From positions 62,001 to 126,000 of the forward strand of contig NZ_JBFAKK010000011.1 in the NCBI RefSeq assembly GCF_040655735.1: DNA of 64,000 nucleotides. Direction: 5' to 3'. A program made the translations under genes and the position numbers. This document shows positions 55,130-63,534 of the stretch, one piece after another; within the stretch, counting starts at the first letter, position 1; every line of letters starts with the position of its first letter. Source of the DNA: Phytomonospora sp040655735. GTDB taxonomy: Bacteria; Actinomycetota; Actinomycetes; Mycobacteriales; Micromonosporaceae. The notes under the pieces are model-generated. The model did not search any database and had not been told where the DNA came from. It saw only the letters and a program-made list of their open reading frames with translations.

Positions 55130-55543
55130 ATGTCCGGTGGTTTCGAGCGGGTCGACTTCGAGGGACTGCTGCGCCAGACGCGAGACTCGCTGCGCACGGC
55201 ACGGGAGGCGGCGGCCGAGACCGCCGAGGCCCGTACGGGTGAGGGTGTGGCTCTCGACGGGCAGGTCCGCGTCGAGGTCGGCGCCGACGGCCTGGTCAGC
55301 GGCGTGGAGTTCGGCTCGCGGGTGATGTACCTGTCGGCGGAGGACCTGGGCGAGGTGGTGCGCGAGGCGGTCAACGCGGCACTGCTGGACGCCAAGAGCG
55401 GCGGCGAGTTCGACGGGCACGCGCCCGATCTCGGTGCGCTCGAGGAGAACCTGCGCGACCTGCAGGACCAGGGCCTCGACCAGATGCGCAAGCTCACCGA
55501 GGTCCTCAACAACGTCTGGGCGAAGGTCGAGGCGCGCCGGTGA
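55130..55543 (+). CDS. YbaB/EbfC-like protein of a type VII toxin locus
   Basis: A 137-residue protein with the YbaB/EbfC-like pattern: an N-terminal amphipathic helix, VALDGQVRVEVGADGLVSGVEFG in the strand region, and a long C-terminal helix. In actinobacteria such proteins precede WXG100-type toxins and may act as chaperones or structural partners rather than nucleoid proteins. GAGGGGGA supports the ATG. Its stop overlaps the next gene (GTGA), making it the first gene of the toxin operon. Confidence 0.75.
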   Translation: MSGGFERVDFEGLLRQTRDSLRTAREAAAETAEARTGEGVALDGQVRVEVGADGLVSGVEFGSRVMYLSAEDLGEVVREAVNAALLDAKSGGEFDGHAPDLGALEENLRDLQDQGLDQMRKLTEVLNNVWAKVEARR

Positions 55544-55869
55544 CCGTCTCCAAGCCGTTGTCGGTGAGCCCCGATGGGCTCCGGTCGGCGATGACGGGCA
55601 TCGGCGGGTCCAAAGAGGACCTGGCGGGTGCCATCGAGGCCTTCAAGTCGGAGGTGGCCGCGCTCGGCGACCCCTTCGGCGGCGACATGATCGGCATGAT
55701 CATCGGCACCGCCCACCAGGTCTGCATGGACGTGGCCGCCGAGTGCTTCGACTCGGCGCTGGGCGCGGTCGACTACTGCACCGAGAAGCTCGGCAGCATG
55801 GCCGACTCCTACGAGACCACCGAGAACGACATCATCGCCTCCTTCGCGCCCTTCCAGTTGGGCGGCTGA
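55540..55869 (+). CDS. WXG100/EspC-like small secreted protein
   Basis: A 109-residue helical protein without a signal peptide; the size, helix-turn-helix layout and position between a YbaB-like gene and a second WXG-like gene fit an ESX-associated protein. No exact WxG motif is present, and the turn may be near ALGDPFGGD. It starts at GTG 55540 within the upstream stop. It probably forms a helical hairpin with its neighbour for type VII export. Confidence 0.6.
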   Translation: MTVSKPLSVSPDGLRSAMTGIGGSKEDLAGAIEAFKSEVAALGDPFGGDMIGMIIGTAHQVCMDVAAECFDSALGAVDYCTEKLGSMADSYETTENDIIASFAPFQLGG

Positions 55870-55870
55870 C

Positions 55871-56362
55871 ATGGGGATGCAGTTGCCGGGCATGCTGATC
55901 ACGCTGCTCGACGAGCTGGGCTACACCTGGCCCGAGGGCGACGAGACGAAGCTGTTCGAGCTGGGCCGGCTGTGGATGGGGCTGAGCTCGACGCTCAAGA
56001 GCGGGACGGCCGCCCTCGACGGGCCGGCGCAGGGCGTGTGGGCGCAGAACCAGGGCGACGCCGTCGAGGCGTTCAAGGCGAAGTGGACCGACCAGAACTT
56101 CGCCTCGGTGAACCTCGCCGACGCCGGCGACGACGTGGTGCTGGTCGGCATCGGCGTGTTCATCTCCGCCGCGATCGTGCTGGCGCTGAAGATCACCGTG
56201 ATCGTCCAGCTCATCATCCTGGCGATCCAGATCGCCCAGGCGATCGCCACGGCCGGGCCGAGCTTCGGCGCGACGCTGGCCGAGATCCCCATCTTCAAGG
56301 CGATCACCGGCGTCATCATCGACCAGATCATCAACATGGCGATCGAGGAGCTCCTCGGATGA
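55871..56362 (+). CDS. WXG100-like carrier with membrane helices
   Basis: A 163-residue protein: an N-terminal WXG100-like domain (GRLWMGLSSTLKSGTAALDGPAQGVWAQNQ, AFKAKWTDQNF) then two hydrophobic segments (VVLVGIGVFISAAIVLALKITVIVQLIILAIQIAQ). In many actinobacteria this N-terminal part is fused to a toxin; here the toxin is a separate overlapping gene (ATGA). It may deliver or anchor the EndoU toxin. Confidence 0.7.
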   Translation: MGMQLPGMLITLLDELGYTWPEGDETKLFELGRLWMGLSSTLKSGTAALDGPAQGVWAQNQGDAVEAFKAKWTDQNFASVNLADAGDDVVLVGIGVFISAAIVLALKITVIVQLIILAIQIAQAIATAGPSFGATLAEIPIFKAITGVIIDQIINMAIEELLG

Positions 56363-56904
56363 CCAAGGGACCCGGCGGCAAGGGGCCCCGGCCGTCACCG
56401 GCGATGATGGGCAAGTTCGGCAAGAAGATCTCCCAGGACGCCAACCTGCTGCGCAAGACCGACCCGCCGGGGAAGGCGCCGGACGCTCCGGACGCGCCGA
56501 AGGGGCCGCGACGCGGCGGCTGGGACAACGACCCGGAGATGACCAAGATCCGCGACGGGATGACCCGCCACGGCGAATGCCTGCCCAGCCGGGAACACCA
56601 CATCCTGCACGGCGACATCAACGACCAGACCAAGGGCGGGCACCTTTTCGGGACCGGGCGCCCCGGTAAGACCGAGTTCCCCGAGGGCTGGGACGAGGAT
56701 CGGGTGATGGACGAGGTCAAGTCGGTGACGGACAACCCGGCCTCCACACCTGTCAAGCGCTACAACGAGAACGGCGACGACATCGGCTGGACCGTCTCCG
56801 GGACGCGTGACGGAGTGCAGATCCAGGTGCACCTCAACCGCGACGGCAGTATCTGGTCCGCCTACCCGACCGGCGGCCCCGGCGTGCACACTAATCCGAG
56901 ATGA
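56359..56904 (+). CDS. EndoU-type RNase toxin
   Basis: A 181-residue protein. Residues 1-55 are a basic, Pro-rich linker (KGPRPSPAMMGKFGKKI), and the rest is a bacterial EndoU domain. The two histidines of the active site are in HHILHGD (about 81-86) and GGHLFG (H95), followed by GKTEFPEGW, a third catalytic candidate Lys, and the terminal VQIQVHLNRDGSIWSAYPTGG. EndoU toxins cut RNA, often tRNA, in rival cells. It is coupled to its carrier upstream and to its immunity gene downstream (both ATGA overlaps). Confidence 0.85.
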   Translation: MTKGPGGKGPRPSPAMMGKFGKKISQDANLLRKTDPPGKAPDAPDAPKGPRRGGWDNDPEMTKIRDGMTRHGECLPSREHHILHGDINDQTKGGHLFGTGRPGKTEFPEGWDEDRVMDEVKSVTDNPASTPVKRYNENGDDIGWTVSGTRDGVQIQVHLNRDGSIWSAYPTGGPGVHTNPR

Positions 56905-57242
56905 CCGATGAGCTGGGGAGCGCGATGACAAGGGGCATGTCCGACCGCGAGTACATGGACCTCACCGACGCCGTCGTCGGCCGGCTGACACCGGTGCTGG
57001 CCTCGCAGGCGGGCATGGCCCCATATGCCGACATCGTGCGGCTGTCGGCCAAGGCCGGCGAGTGGCAGGAGGCCCTGACGACGCTGGTCAACATGCTGGC
57101 GAAGGAGGGCGTCGCCATCGGCGATGCCGACCGTGCCGACCTGGTGCGGCTGTTCACCTTCGAGCGGACCTCGGCCAGCGCCGAGGTCTCCTCGCAGGGC
57201 GAGCGGTCGCTGACCGCCCTCAGCCGGATCCCGGCGGCCTGA
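56901..57242 (+). CDS. Probable EndoU immunity protein
   Basis: A 113-residue helical cytoplasmic protein directly after the toxin with a 4-base overlap. Its central part (LTTLVNMLAKEGVAIGDADRADLVRLF) is repeated in the C-terminal half of the next gene, downstream of an EndoU remnant. This repeated association is the best evidence that it neutralises EndoU. Confidence 0.72.
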   Translation: MTDELGSAMTRGMSDREYMDLTDAVVGRLTPVLASQAGMAPYADIVRLSAKAGEWQEALTTLVNMLAKEGVAIGDADRADLVRLFTFERTSASAEVSSQGERSLTALSRIPAA

Positions 57243-57249
57243 GGAACCC

Positions 57250-57840
57250 GTGCACGGAGGACACGCCTTCGGCTCCGCCATCGCCGGGAAGGCGCTCTTC
57301 CCGCGGGCCTGGACCGACGCGACCGTCGTCGAGGCCCTCGTCGACGTCGCGAAGTACCCCGACGAGCGGCCTCGCCCGTTGTCCGACTTCGACGGCGGCG
57401 AGGGCTGGATCTGCGACGGCGTGCGCGACGGCGTCGCCCTGCGCGTCATCCTCGAAGCCGACGGCTCGATCTGGACCGGGCACCCGCTGGGCGGCGAGGG
57501 CGTGACGCGCAACCGCCGCAACCGCGCGTCGGGGGCCCTCAAGGTCTTCCTCGCGCTGGAGGAGAACCTCCTGCGCTCCCTCCTGCCCGCCCTGGAGCGG
57601 GCCGAGGGCACGGCCGAGCAGGTCGCCTTCGTCCGTGAGGAGGACGCGGCGGGGGAGTGGAGCCTGACCGTCGGCGCGCTCGTCCACACGGTCGCGGCCA
57701 CCGGCCTGGAGCTGCGGCCCAGGGACCGCGCCGACCTCGCACGGCTCGTCGACCTGACCGGCGCCGCCGGCGGCCCCGACCGCCGGGCGATGGCCGAGCG
57801 CTACACCGCGCTGCTGGCCCAGACCGCACCGGCGGACTGA
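57250..57840 (+). CDS. EndoU remnant fused to an immunity-protein homologue
   Basis: A 196-residue open frame in two parts. Residues 1-90 repeat the EndoU toxin's later half (GGHAFGSAIAGKALFPRAW against GGHLFGTGRPGKTEFPEGW; LEADGSIWTGHPLGGEGV against LNRDGSIWSAYPTGGPGV) but lack the first catalytic His, so it should be inactive. Residues 91-196 match the immunity protein (AGEWSLTVGALVHTVAATGLEL, PRDRADLARLVDL). The GTG at 57250 follows GAGGAA. It looks like a displaced old toxin-immunity cassette whose two genes have fused, which may still give immunity. Confidence 0.75.
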   Translation: MHGGHAFGSAIAGKALFPRAWTDATVVEALVDVAKYPDERPRPLSDFDGGEGWICDGVRDGVALRVILEADGSIWTGHPLGGEGVTRNRRNRASGALKVFLALEENLLRSLLPALERAEGTAEQVAFVREEDAAGEWSLTVGALVHTVAATGLELRPRDRADLARLVDLTGAAGGPDRRAMAERYTALLAQTAPAD

Positions 57841-57937
57841 ACGGGCGAAACGGCACCCGGGCCGCCACCCTCTGTGCGGCCGTGATCCCGAATGGCAGGA
57901 TGGGCGCGGTCACAGTGTTGTGGGAGGACGGACGATC

Positions 57938-59884
57938 ATGGCCGACGAGCTTTGGACACCGACGCCCGAGTCGGCACGGAACACCCGCATCGGCGGCTAT
58001 CTCGACTGGCTGCGCGCCGAGCGGGGCCTCGACTTCGGCGGCTACGCCGAGCTGTGGGAGTGGTCGACGACCGACCTGCCGGCCTTCTGGGACTCGATCT
58101 GGGACTTCTTCGACGTCGGCGAGCGGCGCGGCCCGGCCCTCGACCCGGCCGAGATGCCCGGCGCGAAGTGGTACCCCGAGTCGGAGCTGAACTACGCCGA
58201 GCGCGTCCTGCGCGCCCCCGGCCTCGCCGACGGCGACCCGGTCGTGTTCGGCTACTCCGACTCCCGCGACCCGGTCGTGCTGACCCTCGCCGAGCTGCGC
58301 GACCAGGTCGCCCGCTGCCGGGCGGGACTCGTGCGCGCCGGAGTCGGGCGCGGCGACCGCGTCGCCGCCTACCTGCCCAACATCCCCGAGGCCCTGATCG
58401 TGCTGCTCGCCTCGGCCAGTCTCGGTGCGATCTTCTCCAGCTGCGCGCCCGAGTTCGGCACCCGCAGCGTCTGCGACCGCTGGCGCCAGATCGAGCCGAG
58501 CGTCCTGGTCACCGTCGACGGCTACCGCTACGGCGACAAGACCGTGGACCGCCGCGACGAGGTCGCCGCCATCCGCGCCGCCCTGCCCTCGCTCACCCAC
58601 GTCGTACACGTGCCCTATGTGGACACCGAGCTCCCCGACACCGTGGCCTGGAAGGACTTCCTCGCCGAGGAAGCGCCGCTCGAATTCGCCTCCGTCCCCT
58701 TCGGGCACCCGCTGTACGTGCTCTACTCCTCGGGAACCACCGGCCTGCCCAAACCGATCGTGCACGGCCACGGCGGCATTCTCCTGGAGCACCTCAAGCA
58801 GCTCGCCCTCCACCACGACCTCGGGCCCGGCGACCGCTTCTTCTGGTTCTCCACCACCGGCTGGATGATGTGGAACTACCTCGTCTCCGCGCCGGCCGTC
58901 GGCTCCGCGGTCGTCATGTACGACGGCAACCCCGCCCACCCCGACCTCGGCCGCCTGTGGCGCCTGGCCGGCGAGTCGGGCATGACCTACTTCGGCACCT
59001 CCGCGCCCTACCTGCTCGCCTGCCGCAAGGCCGGACTGCGGCCCGCCGAGCTCGCCGACCTGTCGGCGCTGCGGGGAGTCGGCTCGACCGGCGCGCCGCT
59101 GCCCCCCGAGGGCTGGCGCTACGTCTACGAGGCGATCTCCCCGAACGTCGTGCTGACCTCGCTGTCGGGCGGTACCGACGTGTGCACCGGCTTCGTCGGA
59201 GGCGTGCCGATCCTGCCCGTCGTCGCCGGTGAGATCACCTGCCGCTGCCTCGGCGCCCGTGTCGAGGCATACACGCCCGAGGGCAAGGCCGTCGTCGGCG
59301 AGCTGGGCGAACTGGTCATCAGCGCGCCCATGCCGTCCATGCCGGTGGCGTTCTGGGGCGACGAGGACGGCAGCCGTTACCGCGAGGCCTACTTCGGCAC
59401 CTACCCGGGCGTCTGGCGGCACGGTGACTGGATCACCGTCTCCGAGCGGGGGAGCTGCGTCATCACCGGCCGCTCCGACGCGACCCTCAACCGAGGCGGC
59501 GTGCGGCTCGGCACGGCCGAGTTCTACTCGGTGACCGAAGGGCTCGCCGAGGTCGCCGACTCGCTCGTCGTCCACCTCGAAGACGACGAGGGCGGCGCCG
59601 GGCGGCTCCTGCTGTTCGTCGTCCCGGCCGAAGGGGTCGCCTTCGACGACGCGCTCGTGAAGCGGATCCGCACCGAGCTGCGCGTGAACCTCTCGCCCCG
59701 GCATGTGCCCGACGAGATCCACGCCGTGCCCGCGGTGCCGAAGACGCTGTCGGGGAAGAAGCTGGAGGTCCCCGTCAAGCGCATCCTCACCGGCACGCCC
59801 GTCGACGAGGCCGCCGCGAAGGGAGCGCTGGCCAACCCCGAGTCGCTGCCCGCTTATCTGCCCTTTGTGGAGAAAAAGTCCTAA
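57938..59884 (+). CDS. Acetoacetyl-CoA synthetase
   Basis: A 648-residue adenylate-forming ligase that activates acetoacetate with ATP and CoA. The adenylate motif YSSGTTGLPKPIVHGHGG is near residue 268, followed by WFSTTGWMMWNYL, the aryl-acid A5 region LTSLSGGTDVCTGFVGGVP, the A8 motif GDWITVSERGSCVITGRSDATLNRGGVRLGT and the catalytic Lys in SGKKLEVPVKR. The N-terminal ACS domain and length favour acetoacetyl-CoA over acetyl-CoA synthetase. GGGAGGA precedes the ATG. It probably returns ketone-body or polyhydroxybutyrate breakdown products to metabolism. An MFS transporter follows. Confidence 0.9.
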   Translation: MADELWTPTPESARNTRIGGYLDWLRAERGLDFGGYAELWEWSTTDLPAFWDSIWDFFDVGERRGPALDPAEMPGAKWYPESELNYAERVLRAPGLADGDPVVFGYSDSRDPVVLTLAELRDQVARCRAGLVRAGVGRGDRVAAYLPNIPEALIVLLASASLGAIFSSCAPEFGTRSVCDRWRQIEPSVLVTVDGYRYGDKTVDRRDEVAAIRAALPSLTHVVHVPYVDTELPDTVAWKDFLAEEAPLEFASVPFGHPLYVLYSSGTTGLPKPIVHGHGGILLEHLKQLALHHDLGPGDRFFWFSTTGWMMWNYLVSAPAVGSAVVMYDGNPAHPDLGRLWRLAGESGMTYFGTSAPYLLACRKAGLRPAELADLSALRGVGSTGAPLPPEGWRYVYEAISPNVVLTSLSGGTDVCTGFVGGVPILPVVAGEITCRCLGARVEAYTPEGKAVVGELGELVISAPMPSMPVAFWGDEDGSRYREAYFGTYPGVWRHGDWITVSERGSCVITGRSDATLNRGGVRLGTAEFYSVTEGLAEVADSLVVHLEDDEGGAGRLLLFVVPAEGVAFDDALVKRIRTELRVNLSPRHVPDEIHAVPAVPKTLSGKKLEVPVKRILTGTPVDEAAAKGALANPESLPAYLPFVEKKS

Positions 59885-59996
59885 AGAGGACAGTCCTGCG
59901 GTTAGCCTGAGTTCGCCGACGATATGGGATGCGTCATGACCTTTCGGCGTGGGTATCGACGGTCGTAAATGCCGACGAGCTCAGCGGGGAGACCCC

Positions 59997-61541
59997 ATGA
60001 CCACGACTTCCATCAAGAGCACGGTGCCGACCCGACTCGATCGCCTGCCCTGGTCGAGATTCCACTGGCTGGTCATCATCGCGCTGGGCACCGCCTGGGT
60101 GCTCGACGGTCTCGAAATCCAGATGGCCGCGTCGATCGCGTCGGTCCTCACCGACGCCGACACGCTCGCCCTCACCTCCGCCGAGGTCGGCGCCTCGGCC
60201 TCGATCTACCTGCTGGGGCAGGTCGTCGGCGCGCTTCTGTTCGGCCGGCTCGCCGACCGGCAGGGCCGCCGCAAGATGTTCATCCTCACGCTGACGCTCT
60301 ACCTGGTCTTCAACGGCCTGGCCGGCCTCTCGCTGAACTTCTGGATGTTCGCGGTCTTCCGCTTCATCGCCGGCATGGGCATCGGCGGTGAGTACGCCGC
60401 CATCCACTCCGCGATCGACGAGCTCATGCCAGCCCGCTACCGGGGGCGGGTGTCGCTGGCCATCAGCGGCACCTACTGGGCCGGCGCGGCACTCGGCGCG
60501 GTCCTGGGCGCCTTCTTCCTCGACCCCGACATCTTCGGCAAGGACGTCGGCTGGCGGCTGTGCATGTTCGTCGGGCCGCTCATCGGCGCGTGCGTGTGGC
60601 AGCTGCGCAAGCACATCCCCGAGAGCCCTCGCTGGCTGATGACGCACGGTCGCGCGGAGGAGGCCGAGAAGACAGTCAAGGGCATCGAGGACTACGTGCG
60701 GTCCAAAGGCGGCGAGATCGAGGACGTGCACGAAGACGAGGCGATCGAGGTACGGCACTATCCGCCCGTGACCTACCGCGAGATCGCCTCGGTCATGCTG
60801 AAGAAGTACTTGCGGCGCTCCACGCTCGGCTTCGTGCTGATGGTGACGCAGAGCTTCCTCTACAACGCCATCTTCTTCACCTACGGACTGGTGCTCGCCG
60901 ACTTCTACGGCATCGCCGACGAGACGATCCCGTGGTTCTTCATCCCCTTCGCGCTGGGCAACCTGGCCGGTCCGCTGGTGCTGGGGAGGTACTTCGACAC
61001 GATCGGCCGGCGGGCCATGATCGGCGGCACGTACCTGGTGTCGTCGGTGATCCTGGCGGTGAGCGGATATCTGTTCTGGATCGACGCGCTCACAGCGGTC
61101 ACGCAGACGATCATGTGGTGCATCGTCTTCTTCATCGCATCGGCGGCCGCGTCCTCGGGGTACCTGACGGTGAGCGAGATCTTCCCGCTGGAGCTGCGCA
61201 GCCAGGCGATCGCGTTCTTCTTCGCGATCGCCCAGTTCTGCGGCGGCGTCATCGCACCCTGGCTGTTCGGGATGCTGATCGGCGACGCGTCGAGCCGGAC
61301 GCCGCTGTTCATCGGCTACCTGCTCGGGGCGGGGTTGATGTGCCTCGGCGGGATCACGGCGATCACGCTCGGGGTGAACGCCGAGCGGAAGTCGCTGGAG
61401 AGCGTGGCGACGCCGCTGTCGGCGGAGAAGGCGGCGCTGGCGCGGGACCTGGAGGGGGACTCGGGGAACTCAGAGGAACCGGGGGACTCGGGGACGTCCG
61501 GCGGTCCGGATGGTGAGGTGGGGAAGACGAAGGAGCGGTAG
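59997..61541 (+). CDS. MFS transporter, sugar-porter/MHS-like
   Basis: A 514-residue major facilitator with 12 helices. RLADRQGRRKMFILTLTLYLVFNG and the later GRYFDTIGRRAMIGG are the loop 2-3 and 8-9 signatures; GIGGEYAAIHSAIDELMPARYRGR is the helix 4 region of the SP/MHS group. A 40-residue acidic, Gly/Ser-rich tail follows the last helix. GGGGAGA supports the ATG at 59997. It follows the acetoacetyl-CoA synthetase by 112 bases and could carry short organic acids, which is inference. Confidence 0.85.
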   Translation: MTTTSIKSTVPTRLDRLPWSRFHWLVIIALGTAWVLDGLEIQMAASIASVLTDADTLALTSAEVGASASIYLLGQVVGALLFGRLADRQGRRKMFILTLTLYLVFNGLAGLSLNFWMFAVFRFIAGMGIGGEYAAIHSAIDELMPARYRGRVSLAISGTYWAGAALGAVLGAFFLDPDIFGKDVGWRLCMFVGPLIGACVWQLRKHIPESPRWLMTHGRAEEAEKTVKGIEDYVRSKGGEIEDVHEDEAIEVRHYPPVTYREIASVMLKKYLRRSTLGFVLMVTQSFLYNAIFFTYGLVLADFYGIADETIPWFFIPFALGNLAGPLVLGRYFDTIGRRAMIGGTYLVSSVILAVSGYLFWIDALTAVTQTIMWCIVFFIASAAASSGYLTVSEIFPLELRSQAIAFFFAIAQFCGGVIAPWLFGMLIGDASSRTPLFIGYLLGAGLMCLGGITAITLGVNAERKSLESVATPLSAEKAALARDLEGDSGNSEEPGDSGTSGGPDGEVGKTKER

Positions 61542-61557
61542 AACGGCAGGTTCGCGG

Positions 61558-61588
61558 CCCGCCGGCGCCCAGGGCGCCGGCGGGTTTT
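61558..61588 (+). terminator. Intrinsic terminator after MFS gene
   Basis: A perfect 12-bp stem (61558-61569 with 61573-61584) with a 3-base loop is followed by TTTT. Confidence 0.88.
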
Positions 61589-61669
61589 GCGTTGGGCTGG
61601 CAGGGCGACGGGCCGGCCGGGATGGGGCCGCTGTGCGAGCATGCGCCCCGCGCAGGCCCTCCGCGGTCC

Positions 61670-62515
61670 TCACACCCTCGCCAGATCCCGCCCCACCACC
61701 ACGCGTCCCTCGAAGCCGCTCCCGTCCGCGTCGACGCCCGCCGCCCACTCCGCGTCGCCGATGCCGGCGTCGCCGGGCACGAAGTGCGACAGCACCAGTG
61801 TCCCCACGCCCGCGGCGGCGGCGATGGCGCCCAGCGCGCCGACGTCGGTGTGGGAGGCGATGAGGTGTTCGCGCAGCCGGCGGCCGTTGGTGGCGGCACC
61901 GAGCACCGCCCCGATGCGCGAGGTCATCATGACCTCGTGCACGAGCACGTCGGCGCCGCGGGCCAGCTCCACCAGGGAGCGGCAGGGGGCGGTGTCGCCG
62001 GAGATGACGATGGACCGATCGTCGGTGTCGATCCGGTAGGCGTAGGCGTTCATCGGGGGGTGCCGGACGGTGGCGGCGGTGATCCGCACCCGCTCGTCCT
62101 CGAACACGATCCCGGGCTTGTCGACCTCCTGCGTGCGGATCAGCGGCGCCAGCCCCGGCCTGCCCTCGTCGGCCATCCGGGTGGCGATGTCGACCTCGGC
62201 GAAGGCGAGGAAGGCGTCCATCATGGACGCCAGCGGCTTCGGTCCGATCACGTCCACCGGCGTCGACAGGTTGGCGCACCACGACAGGTGCAGCAGCGTC
62301 CCCAGGTCGGCGTTGTGGTCGGAGTGGTGGTGCGTCACGGCGACGGCCCGGATGGTGTGCAGCCCGATCCCGGCGAGCCGCAGTTGCCGTCCGACCCCGT
62401 TCCCGCAGTCGATCACGTACGTCCGGCCGCCCACGACGACGGCCTGCGCGGGCGCCGAGCGCGTGCGCTTCGGCGACGGGCCGCCGCCGGTGCCAAGGAG
62501 GATCAGCTCGGTCAT
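61670..62515 (-). CDS. RNase Z-like MBL-fold hydrolase
   Basis: A 281-residue metallo-beta-lactamase-fold protein. It has the TGGGPSP and VIDCGNGVGRQL opening, the metal motif THHHSDHNADLG, IVISGDTAPCRSLVELARGADVLVHE and the final LSHFVPGD. The layout is that of the RNase Z/arylsulfatase branch; it lacks the long tRNA-binding arm of true RNase Z, so it is a general MBL hydrolase. Monocistronic. Confidence 0.85.
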   Translation of the reverse strand: MTELILLGTGGGPSPKRTRSAPAQAVVVGGRTYVIDCGNGVGRQLRLAGIGLHTIRAVAVTHHHSDHNADLGTLLHLSWCANLSTPVDVIGPKPLASMMDAFLAFAEVDIATRMADEGRPGLAPLIRTQEVDKPGIVFEDERVRITAATVRHPPMNAYAYRIDTDDRSIVISGDTAPCRSLVELARGADVLVHEVMMTSRIGAVLGAATNGRRLREHLIASHTDVGALGAIAAAAGVGTLVLSHFVPGDAGIGDAEWAAGVDADGSGFEGRVVVGRDLARV

Positions 62516-62790
62516 CCCCGCAGCCTAGGCCGTCGGCGCCCCTTACGTGGCGGGCAACCACGACACACCTGATGGGAACGGCGTGGCCACCGAACCCTCG
62601 CATCCTGCCCGCCGCCGGTTCGAGGGACGCGCAACGGGGTTCGCAAGGCCCTCCGCACTGTCTACATTGACCGGTCTGCCCGACCGCTTTCGCAGTTCAA
62701 TACCCGCAACCGTGCAGGGTGGCCCTTGTGACGGTGCCGCGCCTCGCGCAGAATGAGACCGGTCAAGGACACGGGTGGAGGGGGCTTGCG

Positions 62791-63534
62791 GTGGTGTCAC
62801 CGAACAACTCGGGAGCGGCCGACGTCGGCGCGCTGCTGGCCGAGGCCCGGCGCCTGCGCCAGGAGGTCGCCGAATACGGCGCCGAAGGCCTGGACAACTC
62901 CAATGTGGAGCTCGTCTTGCCCGTCGGCCACTTCGCCGGCCCGATGTACACCCGGCCCGACGCCGAGGCGCCGGAGTCCTTCGAGGTCCGCTACCGCGAC
63001 GGCGTCTTCTCCCTGAGCGCCGCCGAGTACGCCGTGTGGGCGGTGGCGCACGGCGACCCCGAACTGGTCGGTTCGGCCCCGACGACGCGCGCGATGGTCG
63101 AGGACGCCGCCGAGCGAGCCGGGGTGCGCGAACCCGCTTCACTGTTCGAGGGCCTGCTCAAGGACGGCCTGCTCGTCCGGCTGCGGACCAGCGGACCGGC
63201 CGCGCTGGAGTTCGCGCGCGGCCACCAGATCCGGCCGCTGGCGCTCGGACTGGGCAACTCGCCGACCCACCTCGGCGGCTTCCAGATCGGCATGCCCAAC
63301 GCGGCGCGGGCCACGGTCGGCTACGACGTCTACCACATGTGGCTGTTCGCCCACCAGGCCGGCGATCTGTGGGGGGCCATCTCGATGATCGCCGCCGAGG
63401 CCGCGCAGGCCAACGCCGACGCCGGGCACGACGACATCACCCTCATCGACGACCCCGAGGTGCTGCTCACCGGCTTCCTCAACGCGATGCCCGTCCTGGT
63501 GTCGACCAGCTGCGTCTACATCGACCGCTGCTAG
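62791..63534 (+). CDS. Conserved hypothetical protein
   Basis: A 247-residue soluble protein. It has an N-terminal helix (LLAEARRLRQEVAEYG), a wHTH-like middle (FSLSAAEYAVWAVAHG, ASLFEGLLKDGLLVRL) and a C-terminal helical segment ending CVYIDRC. I chose GTG 62791 with GGAGGG upstream; GTG 62794 is equivalent. No catalytic motif or signal peptide is seen. I recall similar unannotated actinobacterial proteins but no function. Confidence 0.6.
   Translation: MVSPNNSGAADVGALLAEARRLRQEVAEYGAEGLDNSNVELVLPVGHFAGPMYTRPDAEAPESFEVRYRDGVFSLSAAEYAVWAVAHGDPELVGSAPTTRAMVEDAAERAGVREPASLFEGLLKDGLLVRLRTSGPAALEFARGHQIRPLALGLGNSPTHLGGFQIGMPNAARATVGYDVYHMWLFAHQAGDLWGAISMIAAEAAQANADAGHDDITLIDDPEVLLTGFLNAMPVLVSTSCVYIDRC

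Noticed and set aside
57539..59722. 727-codon minus-strand open frame
   Set aside because: Antisense to acetoacetyl-CoA synthetase, with Gly/Val/Asp/Glu-biased composition and no motif.
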